Assembly (NCBI GenBank): GCA_905202255.1
Contig: CAJKRH010000026.1
Location: 1-26,362 of the forward strand
Direction: 5' to 3'
DNA length: 26,362 nt
Source: an uncultured Ruminococcus sp.
GTDB lineage: Bacteria > Bacillota > Clostridia > Oscillospirales > CAG-272
Both the position numbers and the translations under genes were made by a program. Positions within the stretch are counted from its first letter, which is position 1, and every line of letters begins with the position of its first letter. Of this stretch, positions 1 through 8,366 are shown piece by piece. Below the pieces are notes generated by a model. That model saw nothing but the letters and a program-made list of their open reading frames with translations, did no database searches and was not told the DNA's origin.

Positions 1-24
1 CCTTTTATCAAATCAATTGTGTTA

Positions 25-855
25 TCAGAAAATCTTGCTGCCGCCGCTTGATTCTTTGTAGGAATCAAGGTCTGCGGGTGCCGTAACAGTTACGGTCTCT
101 CCGATATTCTTGTATTCGCTGTTCACATCGAGAGAAATGGTCATTTCGCTGTTCTCGCCCTCAACTGTCATTGTCAGCTTGATATCGCCCTTGAAAGCAA
201 CTTTCTCGATATATCCGTCCTTATTTACGGTTACGATGGATTTTGCGTTATCTACAGTCGTGGAAACGCCGACGCCGTTCAGTTCCTCGCCGAGACTGCC
301 GAGCAGTGCATCCATAAAAGCGCCGTAAGCTTCATTGAAATCGCCGCTGTTCATAGCAATTTCCATGCTCTTTGTGCCGTCCTCGTTTTCCGTTACGGTA
401 ACGCCGTTAAATGCTTCTTCGGACTGAAGCTTGCTTGCCAGTGTCGTAAAGCTCTCAAGGTCAAGGTCGCTGTTTTCAGCGGATTCTTTCATCTTTTCGC
501 CGAACATCTCGGTATAAAGATAATTTCCGTCAAAATACATGGGAACAGTGAATGTCATGCCTGCCATAGACATCTTCATCTCCGCGCTGTATACGGGAGA
601 ACCGGATTTCGCGCCGGCGACCTTGATATCATATGACATAGGAATATCTGTGGAAACGCCGTCTGCCGCAACGGACATTTTCATGTCGATGGCAAGCTCG
701 TATGAGTCAAGCTCATTGTTTTTATTGAGTGCCGCGGTGTAAACCTCATAAGCTGTCTGTTTCTTCTCTTCTTCTTTCTTTCCGCATGATGAGAAAGCAA
801 ATACAAGCGAGAAAGCCATAACGAGTGTGAGCGCAATTGCAATAATTCTTTTCAT
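25..855 (-). CDS. Putative secreted lipoprotein of unknown function
   Basis: Protein of 276 residues. The N-terminus is a lipoprotein signal: basic start MKRI, a hydrophobic stretch to about residue 20, then FSSC with Cys24 as the likely lipidation site, followed by a Lys/Glu-rich linker (residues 25-33). The mature part is Thr/Ser/Glu-rich with alternating short hydrophobic stretches, suggesting a beta-rich fold of the kind seen in LolA/LppX-like or DUF6612-type lipoproteins; that comparison is only an impression. It would be anchored on the outer face of the cytoplasmic membrane. The start is supported by AAGGAG (complement of 863-868) seven bases upstream. It is separated from the upstream genes by a terminator and has its own promoter, so it is probably monocistronic. 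Function unknown. Confidence 0.85.
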   Translation of the reverse strand: MKRIIAIALTLVMAFSLVFAFSSCGKKEEEKKQTAYEVYTAALNKNNELDSYELAIDMKMSVAADGVSTDIPMSYDIKVAGAKSGSPVYSAEMKMSMAGMTFTVPMYFDGNYLYTEMFGEKMKESAENSDLDLESFTTLASKLQSEEAFNGVTVTENEDGTKSMEIAMNSGDFNEAYGAFMDALLGSLGEELNGVGVSTTVDNAKSIVTVNKDGYIEKVAFKGDIKLTMTVEGENSEMTISLDVNSEYKNIGETVTVTAPADLDSYKESSGGSKIF

Positions 856-877
856 GATTTTTCTCCTTCGGTTTATT

Positions 878-896
878 TATCGGAAGCAATCCGATA
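878..896 (-). other. Small stem-loop in the lipoprotein 5' leader
   Basis: A perfect 7-bp inverted repeat (TATCGGA 878-884, TCCGATA 890-896, 5-base loop) lies between the promoter and the ribosome binding site. It would form a 5'-leader hairpin about 10 bases ahead of AAGGAG. It may stabilise the mRNA or affect translation; no known riboswitch class is recognisable. Confidence 0.4.
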
Positions 897-907
897 TTAT
901 TACATAT

Positions 908-936
908 ATTTTATACCAAAAAACGATTTTTGTCAA
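908..936 (-). promoter_or_regulatory. SigA-like promoter of the lipoprotein gene
   Basis: On the minus strand there is a perfect -35 TTGACA (complement of 931-936), a 17-base spacer and a -10 TAAAAT (complement of 908-913) in an AT-rich stretch. It lies about 50 bases upstream of the lipoprotein start and downstream of the terminator at 1000-1036, so the gene appears to be independently transcribed. Confidence 0.75.
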
Positions 937-999
937 GTATATATATTTATGAAAAATATGCAAACGCAAGTATACAAAAAGAGGAAAAACGCGCCACGG

Positions 1000-1042
1000 C
1001 AAAAGAAAAGGCGGCTTTTCGCCGCCTTTTCTTTTGTTTTTT
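1000..1042. terminator. Bidirectional intrinsic terminator
   Basis: A perfect 16-bp inverted repeat (1000-1015 and 1021-1036) with a 5-base loop. The core is GGCGGC/GCCGCC flanked by A-rich then T-rich arms, and a T run continues to 1042 on the plus strand. On the minus strand the T-rich arm follows the GC core, so it also terminates leftward transcription. No plus-strand gene ends here; its likely job is to stop the small-peptide or addA-side transcript before the lipoprotein promoter. A second smaller inverted repeat (CCGGAT, 4-base loop, ATCCGG) lies at 1051-1066. Confidence 0.85.
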
Positions 1043-1130
1043 CCGATATTCCGGATAAACATCCGGCAGACATTTATTTTGCCATCAAGGCTTTTCCATG
1101 GGAGCTACCATCCCGTAAATTTCGGATACA

Positions 1131-1220
1131 TCAGCCGTTGCAGCAGCAAATAAGAATGCAGGCAATAACGAGAATCCAGATGCAGTTGTTGTTATCGAAA
1201 AGATTGCAAAGACAGTTCAT
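1131..1220 (-). CDS. Tiny Cys-rich single-helix membrane peptide (29 aa)
   Basis: A 29-codon ORF below usual length cut-offs. ATG is the complement of 1218-1220 and TGA of 1131-1133. A textbook site, AAGGGAGG (complement of 1227-1234), sits six bases upstream. The peptide starts MNCLCNLFDNNNC and continues with one hydrophobic helix, WILVIACILICCC, then NG. The layout (short Cys/Asn-rich head, one transmembrane helix, terminal Cys cluster) resembles the tiny Cys-rich proteins common in Clostridia and the YjcZ-type small sporulation-associated proteins; no function is established. Six of 29 residues are Cys (positions 3, 5, 13, 21, 25, 26), plus Cys27, making seven. It lies between the addA-side membrane gene and the terminator at 1000-1036. 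The strong site plus coherent membrane peptide make it a probable real gene. Confidence 0.75.
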   Translation of the reverse strand: MNCLCNLFDNNNCIWILVIACILICCCNG

Positions 1221-1279
1221 ATATATCCTCCCTTCGCCGCACACGCGGCTATTAGCGGCAAGTTTTGCCTACCTGATAT

Positions 1280-1308
1280 ATATTATGAGGGAAGAAATTT
1301 TGTGTTAA
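1280..1308 (-). promoter_or_regulatory. Possible promoter of the tiny Cys-rich peptide gene
   Basis: Minus strand TTAACA (complement of 1303-1308), 17 bases, TAATAT (complement of 1280-1285), 60 bases before the peptide start. The match is only moderate, and an alternative -10, CATAAT, lies at 1282-1287 with 15-base spacing. Between this and the start codon are two short hairpins (1236-1249 and 1257-1269). A sporulation sigma factor could also act here; not decided by sequence. Confidence 0.35.
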
Positions 1309-1341
1309 TTTTACAGACTTCGCTAAAAAAGCCGTTTATTT

Positions 1342-1848
1342 TCATTTTTTCTTTTTAGCCGTCTTTATTGCATATCCTATGGCGAAAATTCCGACCATTG
1401 CAATCAAATCAAGATATATTTCAATAAATTTCACGGGCGTTATAAGAAATACATATGTGCCAACGGTATTGAAGAAGCCCATGCCGAGCACGCCGATGAG
1501 TTCGCCCGCACTCTTTACGGAAACCTTGTCTGCAAGCGTTCCTATGGTGCAAAGCACCGTATACATCAGCGAAGTAATGAGCGGGACTATATGTGCAATG
1601 AGTATTCCCTGCAGCATAGTTGCCCTCTTTCGCGCAAAGAAAGCGCCGACAAAACCCCAGCATACAAGCGTACCGACAAGCATGGCGATGCCGAGCACGG
1701 ATATTTTCTCCAGCGGACGCACTATCGGTATGCCCCAGAGGTATACATCTTTCACAGCCGTTCCGAGTATCAGAATATAGGCTCCCGAAGCTATTATCGG
1801 CAAGAGCGCCATGAGTATCACCATAGGGTTTCTGAGCAGTTTTTTCAT
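1342..1848 (-). CDS. Small multi-pass membrane protein of unknown function
   Basis: Protein of 168 residues with about five predicted transmembrane helices (roughly 9-30, 49-72, 79-103, 116-138, 145-163), a basic N-terminus (MKKLLRNP) and a Lys-rich tail. Positive residues at both ends and short polar loops suggest an integral membrane protein of the small YIP1/ECF-S-like size class, but no family motif is recognisable. It starts 25 bases after the addA stop with AAAGGAA upstream, so it is likely the last gene of the topoisomerase-regulator-addA transcript. Whether its function relates to DNA repair is unknown; co-transcription could be incidental. Confidence 0.75.
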   Translation of the reverse strand: MKKLLRNPMVILMALLPIIASGAYILILGTAVKDVYLWGIPIVRPLEKISVLGIAMLVGTLVCWGFVGAFFARKRATMLQGILIAHIVPLITSLMYTVLCTIGTLADKVSVKSAGELIGVLGMGFFNTVGTYVFLITPVKFIEIYLDLIAMVGIFAIGYAIKTAKKKK

Positions 1849-1873
1849 TTTTCGCTAAATTCCTTTCTTTGCT

Positions 1874-4800
1874 TTATAAATCATAAATTTCCACGGCATC
1901 GCCGAGGGCAAACGAATAGATAAGTACGCGGGAAACAGGCTTCCCGAACATTTTCTCGCAGGCGTATTTGTAGTAGCCGAGTTGCAGGCGGTGGCGGCGG
2001 CGAAGCGTTTCCTTTATATATTCCGCGTCCGTGCCGCGGCGAAAGCTGTCCGTCTTGTAATCTATGAGCACAGTCTCGCCGTTTTTATCGAAAATCACAC
2101 AGTCGATAACACCCTGAACAAGCACCTCTTCGCCTGCGTACCTCTTTTTCTTTTCTTCATCCTCGGTGAAAAGCGATGCGGGATAATTGAGTAGAAAACG
2201 CTTCTCGCGGTACACGCGCTTTGCTTCGCGTATCATCCTTGCCGTTTCTCCCGAGAAAAATGCCGAAAGCCGCCCGATATCGAGCTTTTCCCTGTCGGAA
2301 GCAAAAAGATATCCCTGCTCTATGAGGCGGTCTCTTTCCGCCTCTATGCCGCTGCGGTAGACATTGTCGAAGTCGGCAAACTGCATGAAAGTATGCATTG
2401 CCGTGCCGCGCTGCGCCGCGGTGGCGTCCTCATCAGGCTCATCCATGAGAAATTTCGGGATTTTTATCTCGGATGCGGCTTCTTCGGTCGCTTCCTCTTC
2501 CGCCGTCTCCTCATAGGCGGCACTGCCGTCGTCCTCGTCGAAAATCGTCGGATAAAGTTTTGATACGGATAGCTTCGAGGGGATTTTTGTCATATCCCCG
2601 TATGCATATTCAAAATCGAGCCTGCGCGCGGCGACCTCCGCCTGATACGGCAGGATATCTTCCCCTGCCTGCGTCTCGGTCGCGCTCTGCTCCGCCGTCT
2701 CCCCGCATATGTCCGCGCGGACGGTATTCAGCTTCATTTCGGGAGCATTGGGGCAGGCGCAGAGCAGCATATTCAGATAATTTGGTGCCGTGGCAAGCAG
2801 ATATAGCGAATATGCATCGTGCTTTATCGAAAATTCGGGTGAGCGCGCCGTATCGTATATGTCATCTGCCGTAGCACCCGCCTTTGCGGGCACCTGCGCC
2901 GTGATGAAAAGGCGCTCTCGCGCTCTCGTCAGGGCGACATAGAGCAGGCGCGATTCCTCATGAGAAATTTCCGTCCTCCTCGCGCAGATAAGCGAGCGTC
3001 GGAGCGGCGTATCGAGCAGATAGAAGCCGTTTTCGGATGGAATTTTCGGCGCGATGCCGAGTTCGGGACTGAAAAGCACGCTTTTCGCCGCATCCTTATC
3101 GGATATGGCGGCGGCGCAGTCGCAAAGAAAGCAAACGGGATATTCCAGACCCTTGCTCGAATGTATAGTCGTTATCTTCACGCAGTCATAGCGCTCCTCC
3201 GCGCCCTCCTGCGTTATCTTTTTACCACTCTCGATGGCATCCTCTATGAAACCGAGGAACGAATGAAGCCCGCATATATTCCCGCCGCCATAGTCCATCG
3301 ACCAGCGGTAAAACTGCATCAGATTTGCCCTTGCCACCTCTTTGCCGGCGGTATCCGCGCCGTGCGGCAGGCAAAGAAGCCCCGTTTCTGTATAAATCTG
3401 CCATATCAGCTTGTCCGCAGGTAGCGCGGAAGCGAGCGCGCGGTATTTTGCATTGTCCGCGAGAAAGCGCTCTCCCTTTGCAAAGCCCGTGCTCTCGGTA
3501 AAGCTTTTCAGTGCCTCATAGAGTGAGCCGCCGCTGTGGCTTCTCCTTATATATATCAGTTCGTCGAGCGTGACGCCGTAGAGCGGACTTTTCAGCGTCG
3601 CTGCAAGATATGCGTCTTTCGACGGATTGTCTACCGTATTCAGAAGCGAGAAAGCGAGCAGAACCTCCGGATTTTCAAAGAAATCGCCTGTTCCCGTGCT
3701 CTCGCAGGGTATGCCGTATTTTTTCAGCGCACGCTCAAACTGCGGTGCTTTCCGCTCGGCACTGCGCAGGAGAATGGCGATATCACCGGGCTTTATAAGC
3801 TCGCCGTCGCGCTTCGGCTGACCTATGAGCGAGCGGATTTTCGCCGCCACATAATCGGCTTCGCTCGAAATATCGTCGGCGGCTGTAGTTTCCTTTTCCA
3901 CCACGCATATTTCGACGGGGGCACTTCCCTCGCGCCGCCCGCAGACAAGGCGCTCATCCTCGCCGTAGCCGCTTGCGCCCTCGACATTCATCAGCTTGGA
4001 GAAAACCCTGTTTGCATAACCGAGAACCTCGGAGCAGGAGCGGAAATTTTCGGACAGAAAGACCTTTGCCTCTCCCTCTCCCATATCGGCGCGGTACTTC
4101 TGTGCGCTGTCGGTCATCCCCTTGAAAATATCGGGTCTGCCGCCGCGGAAGCCGTATATGCTCTGCTTGATATCGCCGACGGCAAAGAAATTGTCGCCGC
4201 GCGAAACAAGCGAAAAGATTTTATTCTGAACCGCGTTTATATCCTGATATTCGTCTACATATATCTCGTCAAACTGCTCCGAAACGGCGCGGGCGATATC
4301 GGTTTTCCCGTCGTTTTCCCTGTTCCATAGCAGCGTGAGCGCATAGCGCTCCATATCGGCAAAAGTTATCAGCTTCTTTCGCCGCTTCTCCTCGGAAAAA
4401 CGCGCATCAAAAAGCAGGAGAAATCTCCGCAGGTCATCCGCCGCCCGCGCGGTAAACTCAAAGGAAGCCGCGATATCCGCCGCCGAAAAGCAGAAATATT
4501 CCGAGCGCAGACTCTTCATTTCCGCCTTGAAAGCGTCCCTCTGCGCGACGAAAAACAGTATCTCCGGCGATTTTTCCGTACCGCGCCTGAGCGTGCCTAT
4601 TTTTGCGGGCGTATATCCGTTTATCTTATCGCAGAGCTCGTCATAGCTCATATTCTCCGCATCGAGCGAGCGCAGAAGCGCAAGCTCGCCCGAGAGCGTT
4701 TCCTCATATGGAGCATACTCCGGATTTTCCCCGATATACGCAAGAGCGCGGGAGAAAATCTCCTCATAGTATTTCACCGCCGAAGAGAGATATCGCCTTA

Positions 4801-5467
4801 TCGGCTCGCCCCATGGGGTAGTCATAAAGTCCGCCTTTGCGGCGCTCCTGTAAAGTTCCCCGTAATGAGCAAGCGACTCTATCCCGTCGGGCGTATCGCA
4901 GAGACTTCTGTAAAGCGCACCGACGGTTTTCGGCAGAGCCTCGTCATCCGTGGCACTGCCGAATGTGTTTACAAAAAGGCGGAAATCCTCTATCGCATAT
5001 TCCCCGCTTATTTTTCCATCGTAGTAGTCGGAGATAAGCTCCTCCGCCGTATCGGAAAATATGCGGTTTTCCACGGTTTCGTCCGCGGCATGAAAATCCG
5101 ACGGCAAGCCCAGCTCGCGGAAATTTGCGCGTATCAGGTCAAGGCAGAAGCTATGCACCGTGCTTATCTTGGCGCATGGCAGAAGCAGAGCCTGCCTGCG
5201 CAGATGCCTGTCGCCGGGATTGTCAAGCTTCTCTTTCTCTATCGCCGCGCCTATTCTGCTTTTCAGCTCGTCCGCCGCGGCTCGCGTAAATGTCACTATC
5301 AGCATGCGCGAAATATCAGCGCGTATCTCGGGAGAGCAGATGCGCTCTATTATTCTGCGCGTCAGCACGGCTGTTTTTCCGCTGCCTGCCGCCGCCGCGA
5401 CATATATATTCCTGCCGCTCGCTTCAATAGCGTCTCTCTGCGCCGCAGTCCATTTTATTTCAGCCAT
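1874..5467 (-). CDS. addA: AddA helicase-nuclease subunit of the AddAB repair enzyme
   Basis: UvrD/Rep-like (superfamily 1A) 3'-5' helicase joined to a RecB-type nuclease; with AddB it resects double-strand DNA ends up to a Chi-like site for RecA-dependent repair. Visible motifs: Q-motif Gln10; Walker A AAAGSGKT (25-32, Lys31); motif Ia TFTRAAA (59-65); Walker B VDEYQD (404-409); GDIKQSIYGFR (motif III); TIHSSKGLEYP (motif V); LLYVALTRARERL (motif VI). The C-terminal nuclease has GVIDCVIF and IDYKTDS, with likely metal ligands near Asp1122 and Asp1136 and catalytic Lys near 1138. Its 1197 residues match the usual AddA length of about 1200. GGAGGAGGG precedes the ATG. Unusually, addB is not adjacent but on the other strand at 12145-15402. 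Confidence 0.97.
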   Translation of the reverse strand: MAEIKWTAAQRDAIEASGRNIYVAAAAGSGKTAVLTRRIIERICSPEIRADISRMLIVTFTRAAADELKSRIGAAIEKEKLDNPGDRHLRRQALLLPCAKISTVHSFCLDLIRANFRELGLPSDFHAADETVENRIFSDTAEELISDYYDGKISGEYAIEDFRLFVNTFGSATDDEALPKTVGALYRSLCDTPDGIESLAHYGELYRSAAKADFMTTPWGEPIRRYLSSAVKYYEEIFSRALAYIGENPEYAPYEETLSGELALLRSLDAENMSYDELCDKINGYTPAKIGTLRRGTEKSPEILFFVAQRDAFKAEMKSLRSEYFCFSAADIAASFEFTARAADDLRRFLLLFDARFSEEKRRKKLITFADMERYALTLLWNRENDGKTDIARAVSEQFDEIYVDEYQDINAVQNKIFSLVSRGDNFFAVGDIKQSIYGFRGGRPDIFKGMTDSAQKYRADMGEGEAKVFLSENFRSCSEVLGYANRVFSKLMNVEGASGYGEDERLVCGRREGSAPVEICVVEKETTAADDISSEADYVAAKIRSLIGQPKRDGELIKPGDIAILLRSAERKAPQFERALKKYGIPCESTGTGDFFENPEVLLAFSLLNTVDNPSKDAYLAATLKSPLYGVTLDELIYIRRSHSGGSLYEALKSFTESTGFAKGERFLADNAKYRALASALPADKLIWQIYTETGLLCLPHGADTAGKEVARANLMQFYRWSMDYGGGNICGLHSFLGFIEDAIESGKKITQEGAEERYDCVKITTIHSSKGLEYPVCFLCDCAAAISDKDAAKSVLFSPELGIAPKIPSENGFYLLDTPLRRSLICARRTEISHEESRLLYVALTRARERLFITAQVPAKAGATADDIYDTARSPEFSIKHDAYSLYLLATAPNYLNMLLCACPNAPEMKLNTVRADICGETAEQSATETQAGEDILPYQAEVAARRLDFEYAYGDMTKIPSKLSVSKLYPTIFDEDDGSAAYEETAEEEATEEAASEIKIPKFLMDEPDEDATAAQRGTAMHTFMQFADFDNVYRSGIEAERDRLIEQGYLFASDREKLDIGRLSAFFSGETARMIREAKRVYREKRFLLNYPASLFTEDEEKKKRYAGEEVLVQGVIDCVIFDKNGETVLIDYKTDSFRRGTDAEYIKETLRRRHRLQLGYYKYACEKMFGKPVSRVLIYSFALGDAVEIYDL

Positions 5468-5503
5468 GCGCTTCCCTCCTCCCGCAGATTTTCGGAAAAT
5501 AAC

Positions 5504-6127
5504 TTACAGACTTATCATATAGCCCGCTCCGCGGACTGTTTTTATCAGCTTGATATCAAATCTTTCGTCTATCTTTTCGCGCAGATATTTGATATAGACA
5601 TCGACGACATTGCTTTTCATCTCGCCGTCGTCACCGAGGAAAACCGTACTCGCCTCTTCTCTCGAAACAGGCGTGCCTCTCTTTTCCATCAGCAGAGCGA
5701 AAAGATTGAATTCCCTGCGCGAGAGGAAAACCTTTTCTCCCTTTATATAGACGCATCGCTTTGTCCCGTCGAGGACTATGCCGAGCTTTCTCTCGAAAAT
5801 ATCGCTTTCCGTCTTTTCGCTCCTGCCCGAGAATATGACCCCGTAGAGTTCGCTCATGCGGAAAGGTCTCGGCAGGATGAAAAAGCGCGAAAGTTCGCCG
5901 TCGTCCACCGTGCGCAGCTGTGCATCCGTGCCATAGAGTATGACAGGTATATCGGGAAGCTTCAAATCGGGCGAAAAGCCGCCCGCATCGAGAAGCATCA
6001 TATCATATTCCTCGTCTGCGGGAAGCTCGGCGGGCGATTTTATCTGCGCCTCCGCGCCCTTTTCCGCGATGGAGAGATAAAGCATTCTCGCATAGATCCT
6101 GTCATCAGAAGCTATCAGTATTCTCAT
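5504..6127 (-). CDS. Orphan OmpR-type response regulator with degenerate receiver
   Basis: Protein of 207 residues. N-terminal receiver-like domain (1-105): acidic pair Asp8-Asp9 and a candidate phospho-Asp47 in LLDAGG are present, but the usual Thr/Ser after strand 4 is not obvious (VILYGTD) and the invariant Lys of the KPF motif is Arg87 (LPRPF). The domain is also shorter than normal. The C-terminal winged helix (about 112-207) is well kept: LSRREFNLFALL, VDVYIKYLREKI, KTVRGAGYMI, as in OmpR/PhoB proteins. No histidine kinase is nearby. The gene sits 25 bases after the topoisomerase A gene and 36 before addA, so it is co-transcribed with DNA-topology and repair genes. It may bind DNA independently of phosphorylation; targets unknown. 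Confidence 0.88.
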   Translation of the reverse strand: MRILIASDDRIYARMLYLSIAEKGAEAQIKSPAELPADEEYDMMLLDAGGFSPDLKLPDIPVILYGTDAQLRTVDDGELSRFFILPRPFRMSELYGVIFSGRSEKTESDIFERKLGIVLDGTKRCVYIKGEKVFLSRREFNLFALLMEKRGTPVSREEASTVFLGDDGEMKSNVVDVYIKYLREKIDERFDIKLIKTVRGAGYMISL

Positions 6128-6152
6128 AAAAAAGCCCTCCGTTTCTTTAGTT

Positions 6153-8345
6153 TCAGAGCGTCACGCCCGTGGCAGGCACCTTTATCTTCCTGCATGAGGC
6201 GGACTCGGGATATTTTTCGAGATTTACCGTGGCAAGCTCAAGCTTCTGTCCGCTCTTGAGCGTGAATATCTGCACGCCCGCCGAGGTTCTCGAGGTTTTC
6301 TGCGGGATAAGTTTGGAGCTTACCGTTATGCCCTTATTTCCGCTCTTCATGAAGATGTCGAAACTGCTCCCCGCCTCCTCATAAAATGCGCCGACAAGCG
6401 GCGAATTTGTATTGAAAGCCTTGACAAGCTTCTTTCTCGGAGCCTTTGTCGCATAGGCGGATATCGGTATGCGCACAGCCTTTCCGTTTTCAAATACAAA
6501 GACAAGATTGTCCCCGCTCTCGTAGTTTACATCGGTGCGCATCAGCTTTATCTTTTCGTCATCGTCGCATTTCAGCTTTGCCGGCAGATAATCGCCGAAT
6601 TCGCTTGCCTTGCAGTTTGAGAAATCGCTGACTTTGGCGCGGTACATATTTCCGAGCGTGCCTATGCACATAAGCTGGGAAACATTTTCGGCATCGAGCG
6701 TTTCGAGCACGCTGTCGCCCTCTTTGAGCTTCTGCTCGTCGTTTCCGCGCAGCGACTGGAGCGTTATCTTCTTGAAATAGCTCTCCTCTGTGAGCACAAG
6801 CTTTACATTGTAGTTCTCTATAAAGCTCTCGGCATCGTATTTCGGGAGCGTATCCTCATAGACTATCATCGTCTTTCTGGGAACGCCGTATTTCTCTTTT
6901 ATCTCCTCAAGCTGCTTTATTATTCTGCGCTTGAGTTTGGCATCGGAGTCGATGACGGCGGAAAGCTCCGCTATCTCCTTTTTCAGCGATTCTATTTCTT
7001 TTATGCGCTCTATAATGTATTCGCGGTTGAAATTTCGCAGTTTTATCTCGGCGATATATTCCGCCTGAATCTCGTCTATCTTGAAGCCCGCCATCAGATT
7101 CGGGATGACATCCTTATCGCGCGCGGTCTCGCGGACTATCTTTATTGCCTTGTCAAGGTCGAGAAGTATCGTTCCCAGACCTACAAGCAGATGAAGCTTT
7201 TCGCTCTTTTTGTCCCTCTCGAAGATAAGCTCGCGGCGATAACAGCTCATGCGGAATTTTATCCATTCGAGCAGCATCTCCCGCACGCCGAGCTGACGCG
7301 CCTCGTTATCGACGATAACATTGAAATTGCAGGCATAACTGCTCTCGAGCGGCGTCTTTTTGAAAAGCTTCGCCATCACCTTTTCGGGGTCTGTGCCGCG
7401 GCGCAGGTCGAGCGTCAGCTTGAAGCCGTGCAGGTCTATCTCATCGCGGACATCCGTCACCTCTTTGAGTTCGCCGCGCTTGATGAGGTCGGTAATCTTG
7501 GCGATAATCTGCTCTATCGTCACGCCGAAAGGAATCTCCAGAACATCTATGCAGTTTGATTCCTTGTCATAGACATAGCGCGAGCGCATATTGACGGAGC
7601 CTCTGCCCGTCTCGTAAATCGAAAGTATGTCCTCTTTATTATAGAGAATGGACGCGCCGCTCGCAAAATCCGGCGCCTTTATCAGCTCAGAAAGTTCCTC
7701 GCTCGTTATTTCGGGATTGCGCAGTGCCGCTATGGTGCCGTCGCATATCTCGGCAAGATTGAATGACGCTATTTCACAGGCGATGCCGACGGCAACGCCT
7801 GAATTGGGCGAAACGAGTATATTCGGAAAAGTCGTCGGCAGTATCGTCGGCTCGCGCATGGTGCTGTCATAGTTATCGACGAAATCGACGGCGTTTTTAT
7901 CTATACCCGAGAATATCTCGGCGCAGAATTTATCGAGTTTTACCTCGGTATAACGCGAGGCGGCAAAAGCCATCGTGCTGTACTGCTTGCCGAAGCTTCC
8001 CTTGGAATCTACAAAGGGATGAAGCAGCGTTTCGTTGCCGCGCGTCAGACGCACCATTGTCTCGTATATCGCCATATCTCCATGCGGATTGAGGCGCATC
8101 GTCTGACCTACGACATTCGCACTCTTTGTCCTCGGTCCCGTCAGCAGTCCCATTTTATACATGGTATAGAGCAACTTGCGATGCGAGGGCTTGAAGCCGT
8201 CTATCGCGGGGATAGCGCGGGATATTATGCTCGTCATTACATATGGCATATAGTTCTTTTCTATTGTTTCCGTTATAGGCTGAAGCGTGACCTCCGCAGT
8301 CTCCTGCGGCTCTTCCGCTGTCTGCTTCTTTCTTGATTTTGCCAT
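6153..8345 (-). CDS. parC: Type IIA topoisomerase A subunit, topoisomerase IV-like
   Basis: Protein of 730 residues; the DNA cleavage-religation subunit of a GyrA/ParC enzyme. DGFKPSHRKLLYTM (49-62) opens the winged-helix domain, and the active-site pair is Arg131-Tyr132 in AASRYTEVKL. The quinolone region reads HGDMAIYETMV (88-98): the residue equivalent to E. coli GyrA Ser83 is Met91, and Asp87 is Glu95. A coiled-coil tower lies near 420-470. The C-terminal region (about 500-730) has degenerate beta-blade repeats but no GyrA box (QRRGGKG-like), favouring topoisomerase IV over gyrase. AAAGGAG precedes the ATG; the B subunit ends 21 bases upstream. The sequence is divergent from standard ParC and GyrA, so the symbol is provisional; the main gyrase must be encoded elsewhere. 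Confidence 0.88.
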   Translation of the reverse strand: MAKSRKKQTAEEPQETAEVTLQPITETIEKNYMPYVMTSIISRAIPAIDGFKPSHRKLLYTMYKMGLLTGPRTKSANVVGQTMRLNPHGDMAIYETMVRLTRGNETLLHPFVDSKGSFGKQYSTMAFAASRYTEVKLDKFCAEIFSGIDKNAVDFVDNYDSTMREPTILPTTFPNILVSPNSGVAVGIACEIASFNLAEICDGTIAALRNPEITSEELSELIKAPDFASGASILYNKEDILSIYETGRGSVNMRSRYVYDKESNCIDVLEIPFGVTIEQIIAKITDLIKRGELKEVTDVRDEIDLHGFKLTLDLRRGTDPEKVMAKLFKKTPLESSYACNFNVIVDNEARQLGVREMLLEWIKFRMSCYRRELIFERDKKSEKLHLLVGLGTILLDLDKAIKIVRETARDKDVIPNLMAGFKIDEIQAEYIAEIKLRNFNREYIIERIKEIESLKKEIAELSAVIDSDAKLKRRIIKQLEEIKEKYGVPRKTMIVYEDTLPKYDAESFIENYNVKLVLTEESYFKKITLQSLRGNDEQKLKEGDSVLETLDAENVSQLMCIGTLGNMYRAKVSDFSNCKASEFGDYLPAKLKCDDDEKIKLMRTDVNYESGDNLVFVFENGKAVRIPISAYATKAPRKKLVKAFNTNSPLVGAFYEEAGSSFDIFMKSGNKGITVSSKLIPQKTSRTSAGVQIFTLKSGQKLELATVNLEKYPESASCRKIKVPATGVTL

Positions 8346-8366
8346 TGCTTTCTCCTTTCCGCGCGA

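Larger units (their letters stand above)
856..1341. other. Intergenic region holding promoter, terminator and small gene
   Basis: This 486-base gap between the lipoprotein and the 168-residue membrane protein is not empty. From left to right it contains the lipoprotein leader hairpin and promoter, a strong bidirectional terminator, the 29-codon Cys-rich peptide gene, and a weaker possible promoter. I see no further supported gene and no known structured RNA. Confidence 0.7.

Noticed and set aside
1342..1380. A/T-rich inverted repeat at the 3' end of the 168-residue membrane gene as a terminator
   Set aside because: The stem (CTAAAAAG/CTTTTTTAG) has almost no GC and a long loop; it is more likely a by-product of the Lys codons at the end of the gene.
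4865..6259. Long plus-strand open frame (464 codons) across the addA/regulator boundary
   Set aside because: It is antisense to addA and the response regulator, has low-complexity Arg/Ala-rich sequence with no recognisable domain, and crosses a real gene boundary. It reflects codon bias of the true genes.
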